Origin: Ustilago trichophora
Lineage: Eukaryota > Basidiomycota > Ustilaginomycetes > Ustilaginales > Ustilaginaceae
Direction of reading: 5' to 3'
Assembly: GCA_900323505.1 (NCBI GenBank)
Contig: OOIN01000007.1
Span: forward strand, 930,001 to 994,000
Length of the DNA: 64,000 nucleotides
A program made the position numbers and the translations under genes. The notes beneath the pieces are model-generated. The model saw only the letters and a program-made list of their open reading frames with translations. It was not told where the DNA came from and searched no databases. This document shows positions 1 to 9,833 of the stretch, piece after piece (position 1 is the first letter of the stretch; each line of letters begins with the position of its first letter).

Positions 1-1145
1 GAGCTGTCGATGCTCAATCTCGGCAGAAGTGCGCCGGACGAGTGATGCAACTTTGTAGGAATGCCCCGTGCTGCAATGCGACTGGGCGAGAGGTCAAAGT
101 CATCTGTGATGATGAGACCTGCTGCAATGCCAGTATCGGAATCCGTGGCTTGCCCATGGTTGCCATCGGAGGTGGCCTGTTGGCCGGAACGCTTGAGGTC
201 AAGCATGGCCTCGAGCTTTGCTTTGACCAGGGGTGCCGACTGAGCGGAGGGATTGGGATGCGCCTCAAAGATGCTTCCTTCGAGATCAAGACCATCCAGC
301 AGATCATCGTGCTCGTCATCCGCGTCGCTCTCGCCAGACATGCTCTTGACAGAAGATGGATGGTGAGGGAAGGAGGGCGGATGGAGAGACGAGGCGGATG
401 TGTGCGTCGTAGTGGAGTGCGGTGCGCTGAAAGCCGGGTCGTCATCCCAGACATCCCTACTGACTTGACTGAGAGAGGTGTTGGAACGGGCGCGAGATAA
501 GGACGAGCAAAGGCTGAGATTGGTCATGTCAGGAGTGAGCTCAAAATCCAACTCGAGGACGTCTTCGGCTTCGGAGGATTGCATCTCGAGATCAGATCGA
601 GCGCGATCGGAGCTGTGAGAGGAAACACTAGAAGCGTTGCGGGCGCCCTTTTTGCTGTTTGGGCTGTCAGGATCTGTGAGGTCGGTGGAGAGTCCCATCA
701 TGCTGCGATAGCTCGTGCTGGCAGAGGTGCTGAGACTGGCGGTGGAACACGCTTGGGCATCTTCTTGACCCATGCCGCCACCGATGATGTCGTTTGCAGC
801 AACATACTCGGAAAGACGCGCAAGGTCGAGAGCTGGAGGCCGGAGCTGATCTTCGAGGTTGTCGTCGGCGGGATGCTGTCCTGACGACGCGGATGCTTTG
901 CTTGCTTCAAGCATGAACTTCAAAGCCGAGCTAGCAGCGGTGGAAAGCTTGATTGTATCCGTCTGCTCGTCAGAAGCATCGTCAAGCGTATCCTCTGGAA
1001 AGTCTTGGTCCCAGTCGGGCTGGTCGTCGAGCTCAGAAGGGGCGGTAGTGGGAGGATGAACATCTTGCAATGCGATGTGATCTGTACGCAGCTCGGTATG
1101 CTCCAGGTCAAAGTCGCCATCGGACCAGTCTTCGACCTGCGACAT
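1..1145 (-). CDS. Byr4/Bfa1-like mitotic exit/septation regulator, N-terminal part only
   Basis: The frame is open from an ATG at 1145-1143 to the left edge, giving about 381 residues with no stop, so the 3' part lies outside the window. The start MSQVEDWSDGDFDL resembles the acidic Trp-Asp patches at the N-terminus of fungal Byr4/Bfa1 proteins, and a second patch (DWDQDFPED) follows near residue 45. Most of the rest is Ser/Asp-rich and looks disordered. Near the edge, GLIITDDFDLSPSR resembles the short conserved Byr4 signature. Byr4 and Bfa1 act with Cdc16/Bub2 as a two-part GTPase-activating protein for Spg1/Tem1 at the spindle pole body and restrain septation and mitotic exit. The gene is divergent from the ARMH3-like gene. 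The assignment rests on recalled motif similarity and could be wrong; that it is coding is much surer. Confidence 0.5.
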   Translation of the reverse strand, partial: MSQVEDWSDGDFDLEHTELRTDHIALQDVHPPTTAPSELDDQPDWDQDFPEDTLDDASDEQTDTIKLSTAASSALKFMLEASKASASSGQHPADDNLEDQLRPPALDLARLSEYVAANDIIGGGMGQEDAQACSTASLSTSASTSYRSMMGLSTDLTDPDSPNSKKGARNASSVSSHSSDRARSDLEMQSSEAEDVLELDFELTPDMTNLSLCSSLSRARSNTSLSQVSRDVWDDDPAFSAPHSTTTHTSASSLHPPSFPHHPSSVKSMSGESDADDEHDDLLDGLDLEGSIFEAHPNPSAQSAPLVKAKLEAMLDLKRSGQQATSDGNHGQATDSDTGIAAGLIITDDFDLSPSRIAARGIPTKLHHSSGALLPRLSIDS

Positions 1146-1875
1146 GGCTGCGGTATGGGCGGCTTGCTTGCTTGCCTGCTTGCAAGATTGTGGCAGAGTG
1201 CGATGTTATTGATGTCGCTAGGGCGATAAAACTCAGGAACTCCAGTGGATCATGATTGGCAGTGTCAGGCGCTTGGATCGGCCTCGTCGCTTTGTGGTCG
1301 AGATGCGATTGTTTGACAGCGTCAGCAGTCGAAAAGAGCGTTGAAATGGGCACAAGAGAAGGGGCGTGGATCTCTTGCTTCGGAGTGCGTGGATAGGATG
1401 ACGGTAATGTTTAGGAGGAAGTGAGATGGGGGAGTGCCACGCGCTTTCGAGTTGGACAAAGGAAAGTCTGAAACCCACACTACACTACAGTACAGTACAG
1501 TACAGTATTCTGTCTGACACACTCTCTGTTTGACGCGGCTCAGCCCCAGAGCTTTTCTTGGTATGTCGCACCAACGAACGACCGACGCACACTCAGTCAA
1601 AGTGCACGCATGCATTTTCAGATGCACCCTGACGCGCTCTAACCTGTTTGCCGCTCTTGTGCCGCTGCCTCCAACACGCGTCAGCTTGGAGACCTCATGA
1701 GAAAGCTTGAATTGGCTCGAGACCAACACTTTCGGTTAGCTGCCTAAATAGGCTAACGGGAATTCCGACGCCAAGAAGCTGTGGTGTGAGAGGATGCTCG
1801 GATCAACCCGATCGCAGCTTGTCATGATCTTTGCAATCAGCTTCATCCATTCGACCAAAGTCACACGCCCCCATC
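1146..1875. promoter_or_regulatory. Divergent promoter region with a TACAG pentanucleotide repeat
   Basis: This 730-bp spacer separates the start codons of the Byr4-like gene (minus) and the ARMH3-like gene (plus), so it should carry both promoters. It contains four tandem TACAG units at 1486-1505, a member of the TACTGTA/TACAGTA motif family that recurs through the window. I see no convincing ORF or RNA gene in it. Confidence 0.6.
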
Positions 1876-4257
1876 ATGACTTCAATGGGTTCAAGTCGAC
1901 CGCAGCTCAAGTCCAAGTTCAGCGAGTCGTACGCCGCTCTGCTCCAGGGCAAGCAGCCATGGATTCAGGATAGCCGCTTTCCCGGCTCCTCTTCTTCCTC
2001 TTCCTTTGGCAGCGACGCTTCAGCCCGCCCTGCTGTCTCACGATCAAAGTCAACAGGTAAATCCAACACAGGACCTCGCTCTCGCTACTTTGCTGATCTC
2101 CTCTGTCTCCCAGTAGAGACTCGCTTCGTCATCCAGCAACTCGACGCCATACCGCCAGAGACGCTCCTCGACGACGATCCACATAGCAAAGGGGCTCACA
2201 TTACCGACAATGTAGGATCGCTCTGGAGAGAAGCCATCCGCGTCTGGCGCGAGAGCGACGAAGACGAAGTGCGCAGAAGGAATGCAGTCGATACGCTAGT
2301 TGCGCTTTCCCACCCTATCCTCAACAAGCGTTTCTCCAATTACGCTTTCGATGTCATCTCCATCTTTGCTGGCGGCATGGATGAGGCCGATGATGTCTTC
2401 ACGCTGCTCGTTGATTCCATAGATGACACCCTAAGGGGTGGTAACCTCGCCAGAGTGCGCATCCCTTCGTCGATTCGCGACGAAGACGATGAGCGAGCAC
2501 ACAATCTTGCTCAGGCAAAGGCGAGAGAATGGATCGACGACGAGGTACAGCATCGCGCTCTCCAACTGGGGCTTCTCTGGCTTTCGTGTGTAGCTCAGAC
2601 ATCGCTTGCGGCTTATTTCTTGCGCCGCGACCTCTTTGTCACGGCTTCCACCTTCATCTCGACCCCTTCCGGCTCCCGATACGCCTACGAAGGCGCCGTC
2701 TTTCTCGGCCTACTCGCTACCATCGGTCAAGGTGCCGCCGGCGGCATTTCGCTCAATTTTAGCACATCTAATCCATACGCTCGACGTTTTCGTGACTGGA
2801 TCGACGAAGATTGCATGGCCAAGATCCTGGTCGCCGCTTCTGCCGCCATGGATCAGAACGTTCAACTTTATCGACAGGTCCTGGACGACTCGTTGCCTAC
2901 CTTGACCGGAAGCATCGCTGGTCTGGCCAGCATGCGCTGGGTTTCAAGCCTTGCAGAGCTTGTCTCCTCGTCCAGTTCAAATTCCGCACCCACGACTCCC
3001 AATCGCAAAACATCGGGGGCTTCCACCTTCGTCGGCGACTTTTCCCACCTTCCCTCGCCCACTTGTGTCATTCTTTTGCCGCTCTTCCTCCTCTCGAGAT
3101 CCAATCAGGCATTCACCTCGCTCATTCTGGACGTTTCAGACGCGCCAAATGCAGAAGATAGTCAGGCTCAGTCCGCTCAGGAGGAAACACGCTCCAGAGC
3201 CGGCGAGTCGTTCTGCCATCTGGCTGCACTCGCCTCCTATCTCGCTACCCATGCTTCCGTCTCGCAACGCTCCGGTTCGTACGCCCGCATAGCGCTCCTC
3301 AGTCTCCTCGTCTTCCTCTACGATCCCCGTGGCAGTCGTAACATGCTCGCCGAGACCAAGCACTCTGCTCGTACTCTCAAACATATCCGTCTCTGCCGCC
3401 AACGCGAGCCCGCCCTCGCACTGCCGCGCACCAAACGCACCCGACTCGTCACTGCCGTCCTCGACGCCGCCACGTGCTCGTTGAGGTACAATCTCAGCAA
3501 GCGTATTGACACGGCCTCGTACCTCATCAGCTTGCGACTGATCCAGCGCGTCGTCGTCCTTTGCTCCGATGAGCGCATCCAGCTTGAATACGACTGGCAG
3601 GATTGCTGGAGTGCCATCTTGTCCCTTGCCTCCTTCCTCGCCGCGCGCTTCTCAGAAATTCGTTCGAGTCAGGACCTCTCAGAACTGATAAAGGCCTCGA
3701 TAGCGACGCTCAACTCGATCTTGCTCCGATCAGATCACTTCCTGTCCTCTACCGACGAGATCAACCATTTTATCTATGAGATAGTACGATGCTCGCAGAT
3801 TCTCCGCAAGACCGTGCTTCTTCTCGATCCGTCTACCAGAGGCGCGGACTCAACAAATGACGTGACAAACTCTTCTATACCCATCCCACCGAAGCTCTAC
3901 ACACAAGTGCCAGGCTGGAGGAATCTCGAACGTGTCGTTCAAGCTGTGGAGGGGAAAATCACCGAATGGGTCGAGCAGAAGCCTAGCTCACGCAAGAACA
4001 AGACTCCGGACATCACCACTATCACCAAACTCATCGCTAGCATTGATCGCGAACACTTGCTTGCTGGCGCGACAGAAGACCGGCAGCACTCTGGTGCCAC
4101 CGCATCCACGGGGAACGGCAACAGCAACGGCAACGGTGGGGGCAGTGCGATCATGCATCACGAGTTGGAATGGCTGGATCGCATCCAGGAGCAGTGTTTG
4201 CCGGAATTCGTTCGACATGCTTGCTCTGACGTTCTGCGAATCTTGCCCATCTACTAG
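1876..4257 (+). CDS. ARMH3/C10orf76-like armadillo-type protein (DUF1741 family)
   Basis: This is an intron-free gene of 793 residues. The open frame extends to 1831 but begins there with TTG; the first in-frame ATG is at 1876. The N-terminal segment LKSKFSESYAALLQG, followed by a YFADLLCLPVETRFV block and a later RRNAVDTLVALSHPIL block, follows the order I recall for the ARMH3 (human C10orf76) family. That family comprises Golgi-associated helical-repeat proteins acting with PI4KB and GBF1. The remainder is rich in leucine and helix, as expected for ARM-like repeats, with a Ser-rich insert near residues 375-395 and an Asn/Gly-rich stretch near residue 755. The C-terminus, EWLDRIQEQCLPEFVRHACSD, looks conserved. 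It is convergent with the p47 gene, only 130 bp away. The family call is moderately sure; the exact function in this organism is inference. Confidence 0.6.
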   Translation: MTSMGSSRPQLKSKFSESYAALLQGKQPWIQDSRFPGSSSSSSFGSDASARPAVSRSKSTGKSNTGPRSRYFADLLCLPVETRFVIQQLDAIPPETLLDDDPHSKGAHITDNVGSLWREAIRVWRESDEDEVRRRNAVDTLVALSHPILNKRFSNYAFDVISIFAGGMDEADDVFTLLVDSIDDTLRGGNLARVRIPSSIRDEDDERAHNLAQAKAREWIDDEVQHRALQLGLLWLSCVAQTSLAAYFLRRDLFVTASTFISTPSGSRYAYEGAVFLGLLATIGQGAAGGISLNFSTSNPYARRFRDWIDEDCMAKILVAASAAMDQNVQLYRQVLDDSLPTLTGSIAGLASMRWVSSLAELVSSSSSNSAPTTPNRKTSGASTFVGDFSHLPSPTCVILLPLFLLSRSNQAFTSLILDVSDAPNAEDSQAQSAQEETRSRAGESFCHLAALASYLATHASVSQRSGSYARIALLSLLVFLYDPRGSRNMLAETKHSARTLKHIRLCRQREPALALPRTKRTRLVTAVLDAATCSLRYNLSKRIDTASYLISLRLIQRVVVLCSDERIQLEYDWQDCWSAILSLASFLAARFSEIRSSQDLSELIKASIATLNSILLRSDHFLSSTDEINHFIYEIVRCSQILRKTVLLLDPSTRGADSTNDVTNSSIPIPPKLYTQVPGWRNLERVVQAVEGKITEWVEQKPSSRKNKTPDITTITKLIASIDREHLLAGATEDRQHSGATASTGNGNSNGNGGGSAIMHHELEWLDRIQEQCLPEFVRHACSDVLRILPIY

Positions 4258-4387
4258 GTTCACTACGCAGCAAACAACTGGTTGAGATTCCACACAATTC
4301 ACGCGCACGACTGCGATTGCTTCAACAAAGATGCATTGACAATGAGCAAACACTGAACAGAAGCGTACAGGACGTAGCATGTAGCGA

Positions 4388-5826
4388 TTACACGAACTTT
4401 TGGATGACGACAGCGTTGAGCAAGCCAGCGTTCTGGAGCGTCTGTGATTCGTCAGTCAGAGGTTTGGGCGGGAACGACGAGTTGAGCACGTAGTCTCGTG
4501 TCGACATTCCTGGATTGGCACTGTAGCAGAGGGAGAAAGGCAACGCAACGTCAGCATCGCCGGATACTCCTTAATTTCAATCTAGACAACGAGGATGGGC
4601 ACTTACGCGTTGATGTAGCTCCTGAGGTCGGCGACTGTATGATGAGTGTTGAAGCGAGCAGTCATTCTCTGTCCGTCTCCAAGTCGAATCTGAAGCTGCG
4701 TTGTGGGCTTATCAGGGTCGACCTCGAGACCTTGACTGCCAGAGCTCGCTGAAGTGGTAGTCGCTGAAGACGAAGCTGCAGACGGCTGCGATCTCGAAGA
4801 CGACGCAAAGGAAGCGGGAGCAGGCGAACCGAGTCGGTTTCCAGAGCCGCCGAAGGGCTTCATCGGTGGAGGTTTGTACTTTTCATCGGTGCGTCGGTGG
4901 ACGTGCACATGGACTTGCTGACCGAAGCGGATGTTGAGAAGATCCAGCGGTGCGTGGCCCGAGTTGATTGCTGCGAGTGTTTGGGCGTGCGCAGGGTCAT
5001 CGTAGCGCATCAGTTCGCCGTCTTCGACCGAGAAGCCGTCCTCCCAGAAAGTGAGGTTTCGGATCGCAACCTCCCCTTCATCACCTTCTTCGTCATCGTC
5101 GTCGTTCCCAGCGGCAGCTCCGGGTCTGTTGCTGAAGCTACCGGGCATCGAGGAGGTGTTGGACGAAGACTCGGCGTCGGCAGAGTCGTTGATGGTCCTA
5201 CCGCGTCCAGTGAATGCGAATGAAGAGGAAGCAGAAGGTTTTCCCGAAGATTTGGATCCAGCAGCAGCCGCTAGCTCCTCCGGGTGACGTTTGCCCTCTT
5301 CAGCAGCGCGTTTGAGAATCTCTTGCACGAGATCACCGCCGGGCTGGTTCCTGCGACGGCGAGCTTCGGGGTTTTCAACGCTGAGTGCGCTCCTCTCACC
5401 ACCGGCGTAGTAGTTCATCTCGTCGTCATCATCATCTTCGTCTTCGTCTTGATGATCATCGTTCGCTGCCCTTCGACTGCTAGGAGCTTGGTTAGAAGAC
5501 TGAAGGTCGCGGAACGTCGAGATGCCGCCACGGCTCGCACCGCCGCGGGATGGCGTGGCCGAGCCCGAGGTAGCGCCACCGAAACCAGATGAAGCCGATG
5601 ACTGTACAGGCTGGCCAGAGAGTGTTCTCGGACCAGTATAGTTGTCTGGAACGCTAGGTGCTGCGCTTTCAGCCTCCGCTTCCACTTCGGCACCTGCACC
5701 TGCTTCCGATTCGTAAAAACTCGACATGGCAGTCTCCAAGTCTCCGTTGGAGGCCTCGAGGAAGAATCGAGCGCGGTCGGCCGAAGCACCTGTGATGGCA
5801 GCGAATTGTTGGATGCTGTCGTCCAT
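4388..5826 (-). CDS. SHP1: p47/Shp1-type Cdc48 adaptor (UBA-SEP-UBX), two exons
   Basis: The protein has 450 residues, from exons 5826-4607 and 4520-4388 around an 86-bp GTAAGT..CAG intron that splits the UBX domain. It starts at [13 protein letters not shown]; the longer open frame upstream is not needed. Domains in order: a UBA-like domain (about 1-45, [19 protein letters not shown]), an acidic linker with a run of Asp, a SEP domain (about 252-322, [20 protein letters not shown]), an SHP box [10 protein letters not shown] at about 325-334, and a UBX domain (about 374-450). Exon 2 supplies the conserved UBX ending [20 protein letters not shown]. The p47/Shp1 proteins recruit Cdc48/p97 to ubiquitylated substrates and act in membrane fusion, ERAD and phosphatase regulation. 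The SHP box and UBX domain are the two Cdc48-binding elements, and both look intact. The spliced reading frame restores the full UBX domain, which supports the intron. Confidence 0.93.
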
Positions 5827-6450
5827 AATGTGTGGAGGAAATGTGATGCCCAGATGGTGGTGGAAGAGCGGGCTTCGGCAGCGAAGAAGGTATTCGCTGT
5901 ACATCTTTGACTTGCGCCAGACAGACACGTAACCGCAAAGTGGAGGAATGCGCAGCGAGGAACCGAAAGCGTGCATGGGCCTGCAAAGTGGTGCTGTTGA
6001 AACGCATTTTTTGTTTTTGTGAAATCGCATCAAATTAATTACAATCCGTGACAAAAAGAGCGATCACACATTGCCAAAATGCCTTTTTTTTTTTTTTTTG
6101 TTCTTGGATTGTAGAGATTGTTTCGGACGAAAAAGACTGATTGGAAATACGAACGGATGCGAAGGTTGCAGATTGAGCGATGGCCTCTCAATCCACAACG
6201 CTTCCGAATATTGGACTTTGCCAGATTTGTGTTGCTCCTCGAGTCTCAAGGTACCATCGCTTTCTTCACAAGCTGTCACTTTACTTACGATATCTCCACC
6301 TACATTTTCTACCCTAGCGCCATAAGGAAAAGCGTAACCACAGCGCAATTAGACAGCAGCACCTTCGGAATCGACCAAATAGCTGCCCGCTCGACGCACC
6401 GCTAAACACGTTCACGCACGCACGTCACCCACTCGGTGTTTAAGATAATC
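5827..6450. promoter_or_regulatory. Divergent promoter between p47 and the complex I subunit gene; T16 tract
   Basis: The spacer is 624 bp between the two start codons and contains a run of 16 T at 6084-6099. The upstream open-frame extension of the p47 gene here has no conserved sequence and is taken as leader. No other gene is seen. Confidence 0.5.
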
Positions 6451-7440
6451 ATGGCCGACAAGACCAACGAGCAGGTCGTCACCGAGACTTTCTCGGAGCG
6501 ATCCCCTTTTGCTGATGGTATGACCGCAGGTGCTGCCAGCGCCGGTGCGGGTCTCTTGGTTAGCGCTATCCAGAACAGTATTCAAACTCACAACAAGGGT
6601 GCCCTCGGTGTCTTTACTCGCACAGGAAGCACCATTGCTCTATTCAGTGAGTACCCTTCCAAGCCGACAACCTTCTCAGCTGCGCAGCAACACAAATGCG
6701 CTATTATGGAAAGAGCATAGAGTCGCTCCGTGCTTGTTGTATCGCTGAATTCTCGATTGCCTTCATTCGCAGACGCGGTACCAGCGAAGAACCTATGCTG
6801 ACGATCGTTCTTTTCCTCTTGCAATCGCACTTGTCCTCCACTGGGCTGATCTTGCCGCACCTTTCCTATTTTTCAGCTGCAATGGGAGGCATCTTTTCGT
6901 TCACCGACTCAACCGTTGCAAACTTCCGCGAGAAGGACGATGCCATCAACGGCGCTATTGGAGGTTGCGCCGCCGGTGTTGTGCTCGGTGCTGCTGCCCG
7001 CTCGGTACCCATGATGTTCGGAGGCTGTGCCTCGCTCGCCGCATTGATCGGCACCTTTGACGCAGCAGGCAAGTCGCTTCAAGGCACTTATGCTCGACCC
7101 TCGCCAAAAGACTTTGCACACGGCGATCACGATACATCTCATGGCCCCGGCGAGAAGGGTTGGAGGGAAGCACGCGAGGCTCGTCGTCAGAGCTTCTTCA
7201 AGGTAAGTTTGGAGCAGCGTCGGCTCTCTCTGGGTCAACAAGTCAGCAGATTCGACCGCAACTGTTCGCAAGCTGCCGTACTTTCTGTGACATGTATCTG
7301 ATTCCTCCTCTCTTCCTCCATCTCTGTTCCTAACACCTCTGTTCCTAACACTTCAATCCAATTCGACTCCGCCGAACACTCACCGACAATGCATCCAAAA
7401 CCAACAGCAAAAGAAGGAGGATGTCGAGTCCGATGCATAG
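6451..7440 (+). CDS. Complex I Tim17-family subunit (NDUFA11 / NUO-21.3b-like), three exons
   Basis: The exons 6451-6646, 6877-7202 and 7408-7440 join in frame to give 184 residues. Donors are GTGAGT and GTAAGT; acceptors are TTTTTCAG and CCAACAG. The protein has Gly/Ala-rich membrane segments typical of the Tim17/22/23 fold (GMTAGAASAGAGLLVSAIQ, INGAIGGCAAGVVLGAAA and FGGCASLAALIGTFDAAG). The last exon codes only for a short charged tail (QKKEDVESDA). The size, segment pattern and absence of TIM-translocase signatures fit the accessory complex I subunit B14.7/NDUFA11, called 21.3b in Neurospora, which sits in the inner-membrane arm. Another Tim17-family protein cannot be excluded from sequence alone. 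It is divergent from the p47 gene and convergent with the Arc1-like gene (290-bp spacer). Confidence 0.72.
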
Positions 7441-7730
7441 ATCCCGTAGACACTGTTTTGCCTTCCTTCCTACTTCGACATCTCTTGAATGCAAACTTGT
7501 AACTTTTTCAACCGGTAGCATCTGGCTTTTGCGCGGTCCGATCGACTCTCCGAGGCAGACTCTAGTCTCGAACAAGCCATGTCGCTCATATTGAGTTTTG
7601 ATGCGTCAAAAGTCGAAGTGTCCGGGTGCATTCCGTGTCACAGCATCCAGCACAACGCATGCACAAGCGACTGAGGATATGAAGGTCTCAGGATGTGTAG
7701 ATTGCAAACTCGGTTTATCTACTATGTAGC

Positions 7731-9304
7731 TTACGACAACGAGGCACCGACGAAATTTTCCGAGAACAGAACACCCTTGTCGGTCCTGAGCAGACGAGGC
7801 TTCTTGTCGGCCTCGGGATCCGCAGCATCTGGAAGGGCACCCACCCAAGCGCATTGCTTGCTGTCGGTGGTAGTGTATCCTGGCTGGATGGCCTCGAAAA
7901 TCTATGAGTGAGTGAGGATGGCAAAATTGCTCAAAGTTGATCAGTAAAGTGAGCTTAAAGACTGTCACAGAGACCGCTGTGGGACGCAAACGTACCTTCT
8001 TCTTGGGGTTGAGCACAGCCTCGGGCTCACGGCCCTCAAAGCCCTCGACCCAGACCTTGTCACCTGGCTGGCTTCCTTCGGGAGGGCAGACGGGCTCGAC
8101 ACCGCCGTCCTTGCCGTCCTTGTGAGTGGCGCAGAGAAGCATACCGTACGACTTGATACCACGCATGGCCACAGGCTTGAGGTTGCAAACACCGATGACC
8201 ATTCGGTTCTGCATCTTCTCGATGGGCACAAAGTGGACCAGACCGCTGAGAATGGTTCGCGGGCCGTCGGCTTCACCAAAGTCAACCTTCTCGAGGTAAA
8301 GAGCATCGGCATCGGGGTGCTTCTCTACCGAAACAATCTTGCCGACACGCAGGTCAATCTGGGAAGGAATGGGACCGGTGGTGTCGGCAGGAGCGGCAGC
8401 CCCGCCCTTCTTGCCTCCACCTCCGCCACCAGCCTTGGCCTCCTTGGGCGCCTTCTCCTTCTTTTCCTTCTTCTCCTTCTTGGGCTGCTGCTCCTGCTGC
8501 TGCTGTTGAGGAGCATCCTTCTTCTGTTTCTCAGCGGGAGCAACCTCCTTGCTGGCCTTCTTGGCCTTCTTAAGGTCCTCGGGCCTGGCACGCTCGATGG
8601 TGGGCATACCCTCGTAGGTAGGCTCGAAAGAGGCGAAGCCGAGTTGAGCAGCGTTGGAGGCCTTAGCTACCTGGGGCAAGTTGGAGAGGTGTGAGACGTA
8701 ACGTGCGACCGAGGGGTTGGAGTGCTGCTCAGCGGGCTTCAGCTTCGAAATGGTGGGGTAGATGGAAGCAAAGAGCGCAAGGTCGGCGACGGTGGGCTCG
8801 TTGGTGGCGAGGAAGGTAACATTCTTGAGTTGTTCGTTGAGCGACTTGAGGCCGTCAGCAGACACAAGCTGCTGCTCATCCGACTTGTCAAGCTTCTGCA
8901 GCCACTCGGTTGTGGTAGCCTTGGCCTTGTCGTCAACACCAAAGATCTGGGTCGACTTGCCAGTAAGACCGGCAAGCTTGTCGGCGAGGTCTACCAATGG
9001 CAAAGCAGCGTCTCCCTGGAGTTGCTGGATGGCGCTCTGTGGTGGTGAAGAAGATGTATGAGCGGTTGCAGAATGATGAATGAATCGAGCAAGATTTGGG
9101 TATCGTTGTGTGCAAGCGTGGACATTGCGCCAGGAAAACCGGGAGGCCAAAGCGAGGGAAATCTGTGAGATCAGTCATTTGAGCAAGATGGGCACAAGAA
9201 GTATCAAGCCAGCGAGAGTAGACATATGGGGAAACACTTACAGCATCGTTGGCGTACTGCGCATAGGCAGCGGTAATAAGCTGTCTCGCTCGCTGTCCGG
9301 ACAT
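7731..9304 (-). CDS. ARC1: Arc1/EMAPII-like aminoacyl-tRNA synthetase cofactor, three exons
   Basis: The protein has 424 residues from exons 9304-9242, 9036-7996 and 7901-7731 (introns of 205 and 94 bp), all joining in phase 0. The short first exon [21 protein letters not shown] leads into a GST-C-like helical domain (to about residue 170). A Lys/Gln-rich basic linker with polyQ and KEKKEK runs (about 190-250) follows, then a C-terminal tRNA-binding OB fold (about 265-424). The OB fold shows [26 protein letters not shown] and [25 protein letters not shown], the hallmarks of the Arc1p/EMAPII/TyrRS-C family. The last exon ends [11 protein letters not shown], which continues the conserved EMAPII tail. 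Arc1-type proteins bind tRNA and hold MetRS and GluRS in a cytosolic complex. The intermediate ORF extension into intron 1 is out of keeping with the family and was rejected. Confidence 0.88.
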
Positions 9305-9833
9305 GATGAGTTGTGATGGTGTCAAGATGGGGTTTGCAGTCAAAAGAGGAAGAACGTCAAAGATGGGGTCCGTCCGCCTGATGGAGACCAAAAAAGAACT
9401 GCACGAAGAAAGCTCAAGAAGGATTTTTCGAGCTTATGTGATTGTGTTCTGAGAAAATGTAACACAGGCCAAAGATTCGAAACATGTCAGGCTTTCCCTT
9501 TGTGACACCCTTGTCGCAAGCCTAAGCGTGAAAAAGGGGTCCACCAAGCGAAGTCGATCAAGTTGCCCATGATTTAATCCACACCTCTCAGTAGTTTCAG
9601 GCGAGGACCCCTGTCGGTCTTGAAATCAGGCCATGCGTACAGAATGACAGTCGGCCTTGCTTGAAAAGACAGAGAGGAAGAAAGGTGGGGGGGAGAGACT
9701 CTATACTGTACCGCGCTAACCTGTCATATGGCCTGTTCGTTAGCTTGCCGTGCCGTGCCCTACCTTGCCTCTCTTCCCTACTACACTCTCGAAATCTCGT
9801 TGCGCTATCCGGCTCGGTAGTCGATCAGCAATC
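9305..9833. promoter_or_regulatory. Divergent promoter between the ARC1-like gene and ERG27
   Basis: This 529-bp spacer holds one exact TCCCTTTGT at 9495-9503, the reverse complement of the ACAAAGGGA pheromone response element known for the smut HMG factor Prf1, and one TACTGTAC at 9704-9711. Whether either is used is unknown. The leader of ERG27 is pyrimidine-rich. Confidence 0.45.

Noticed and set aside
9037..9150. Alternative ARC1 start at [15 protein letters not shown]
   Set aside because: It reads through an intron. The upstream exon [15 protein letters not shown] with GTAAGT donor and CACAG acceptor joins in phase and fits better.
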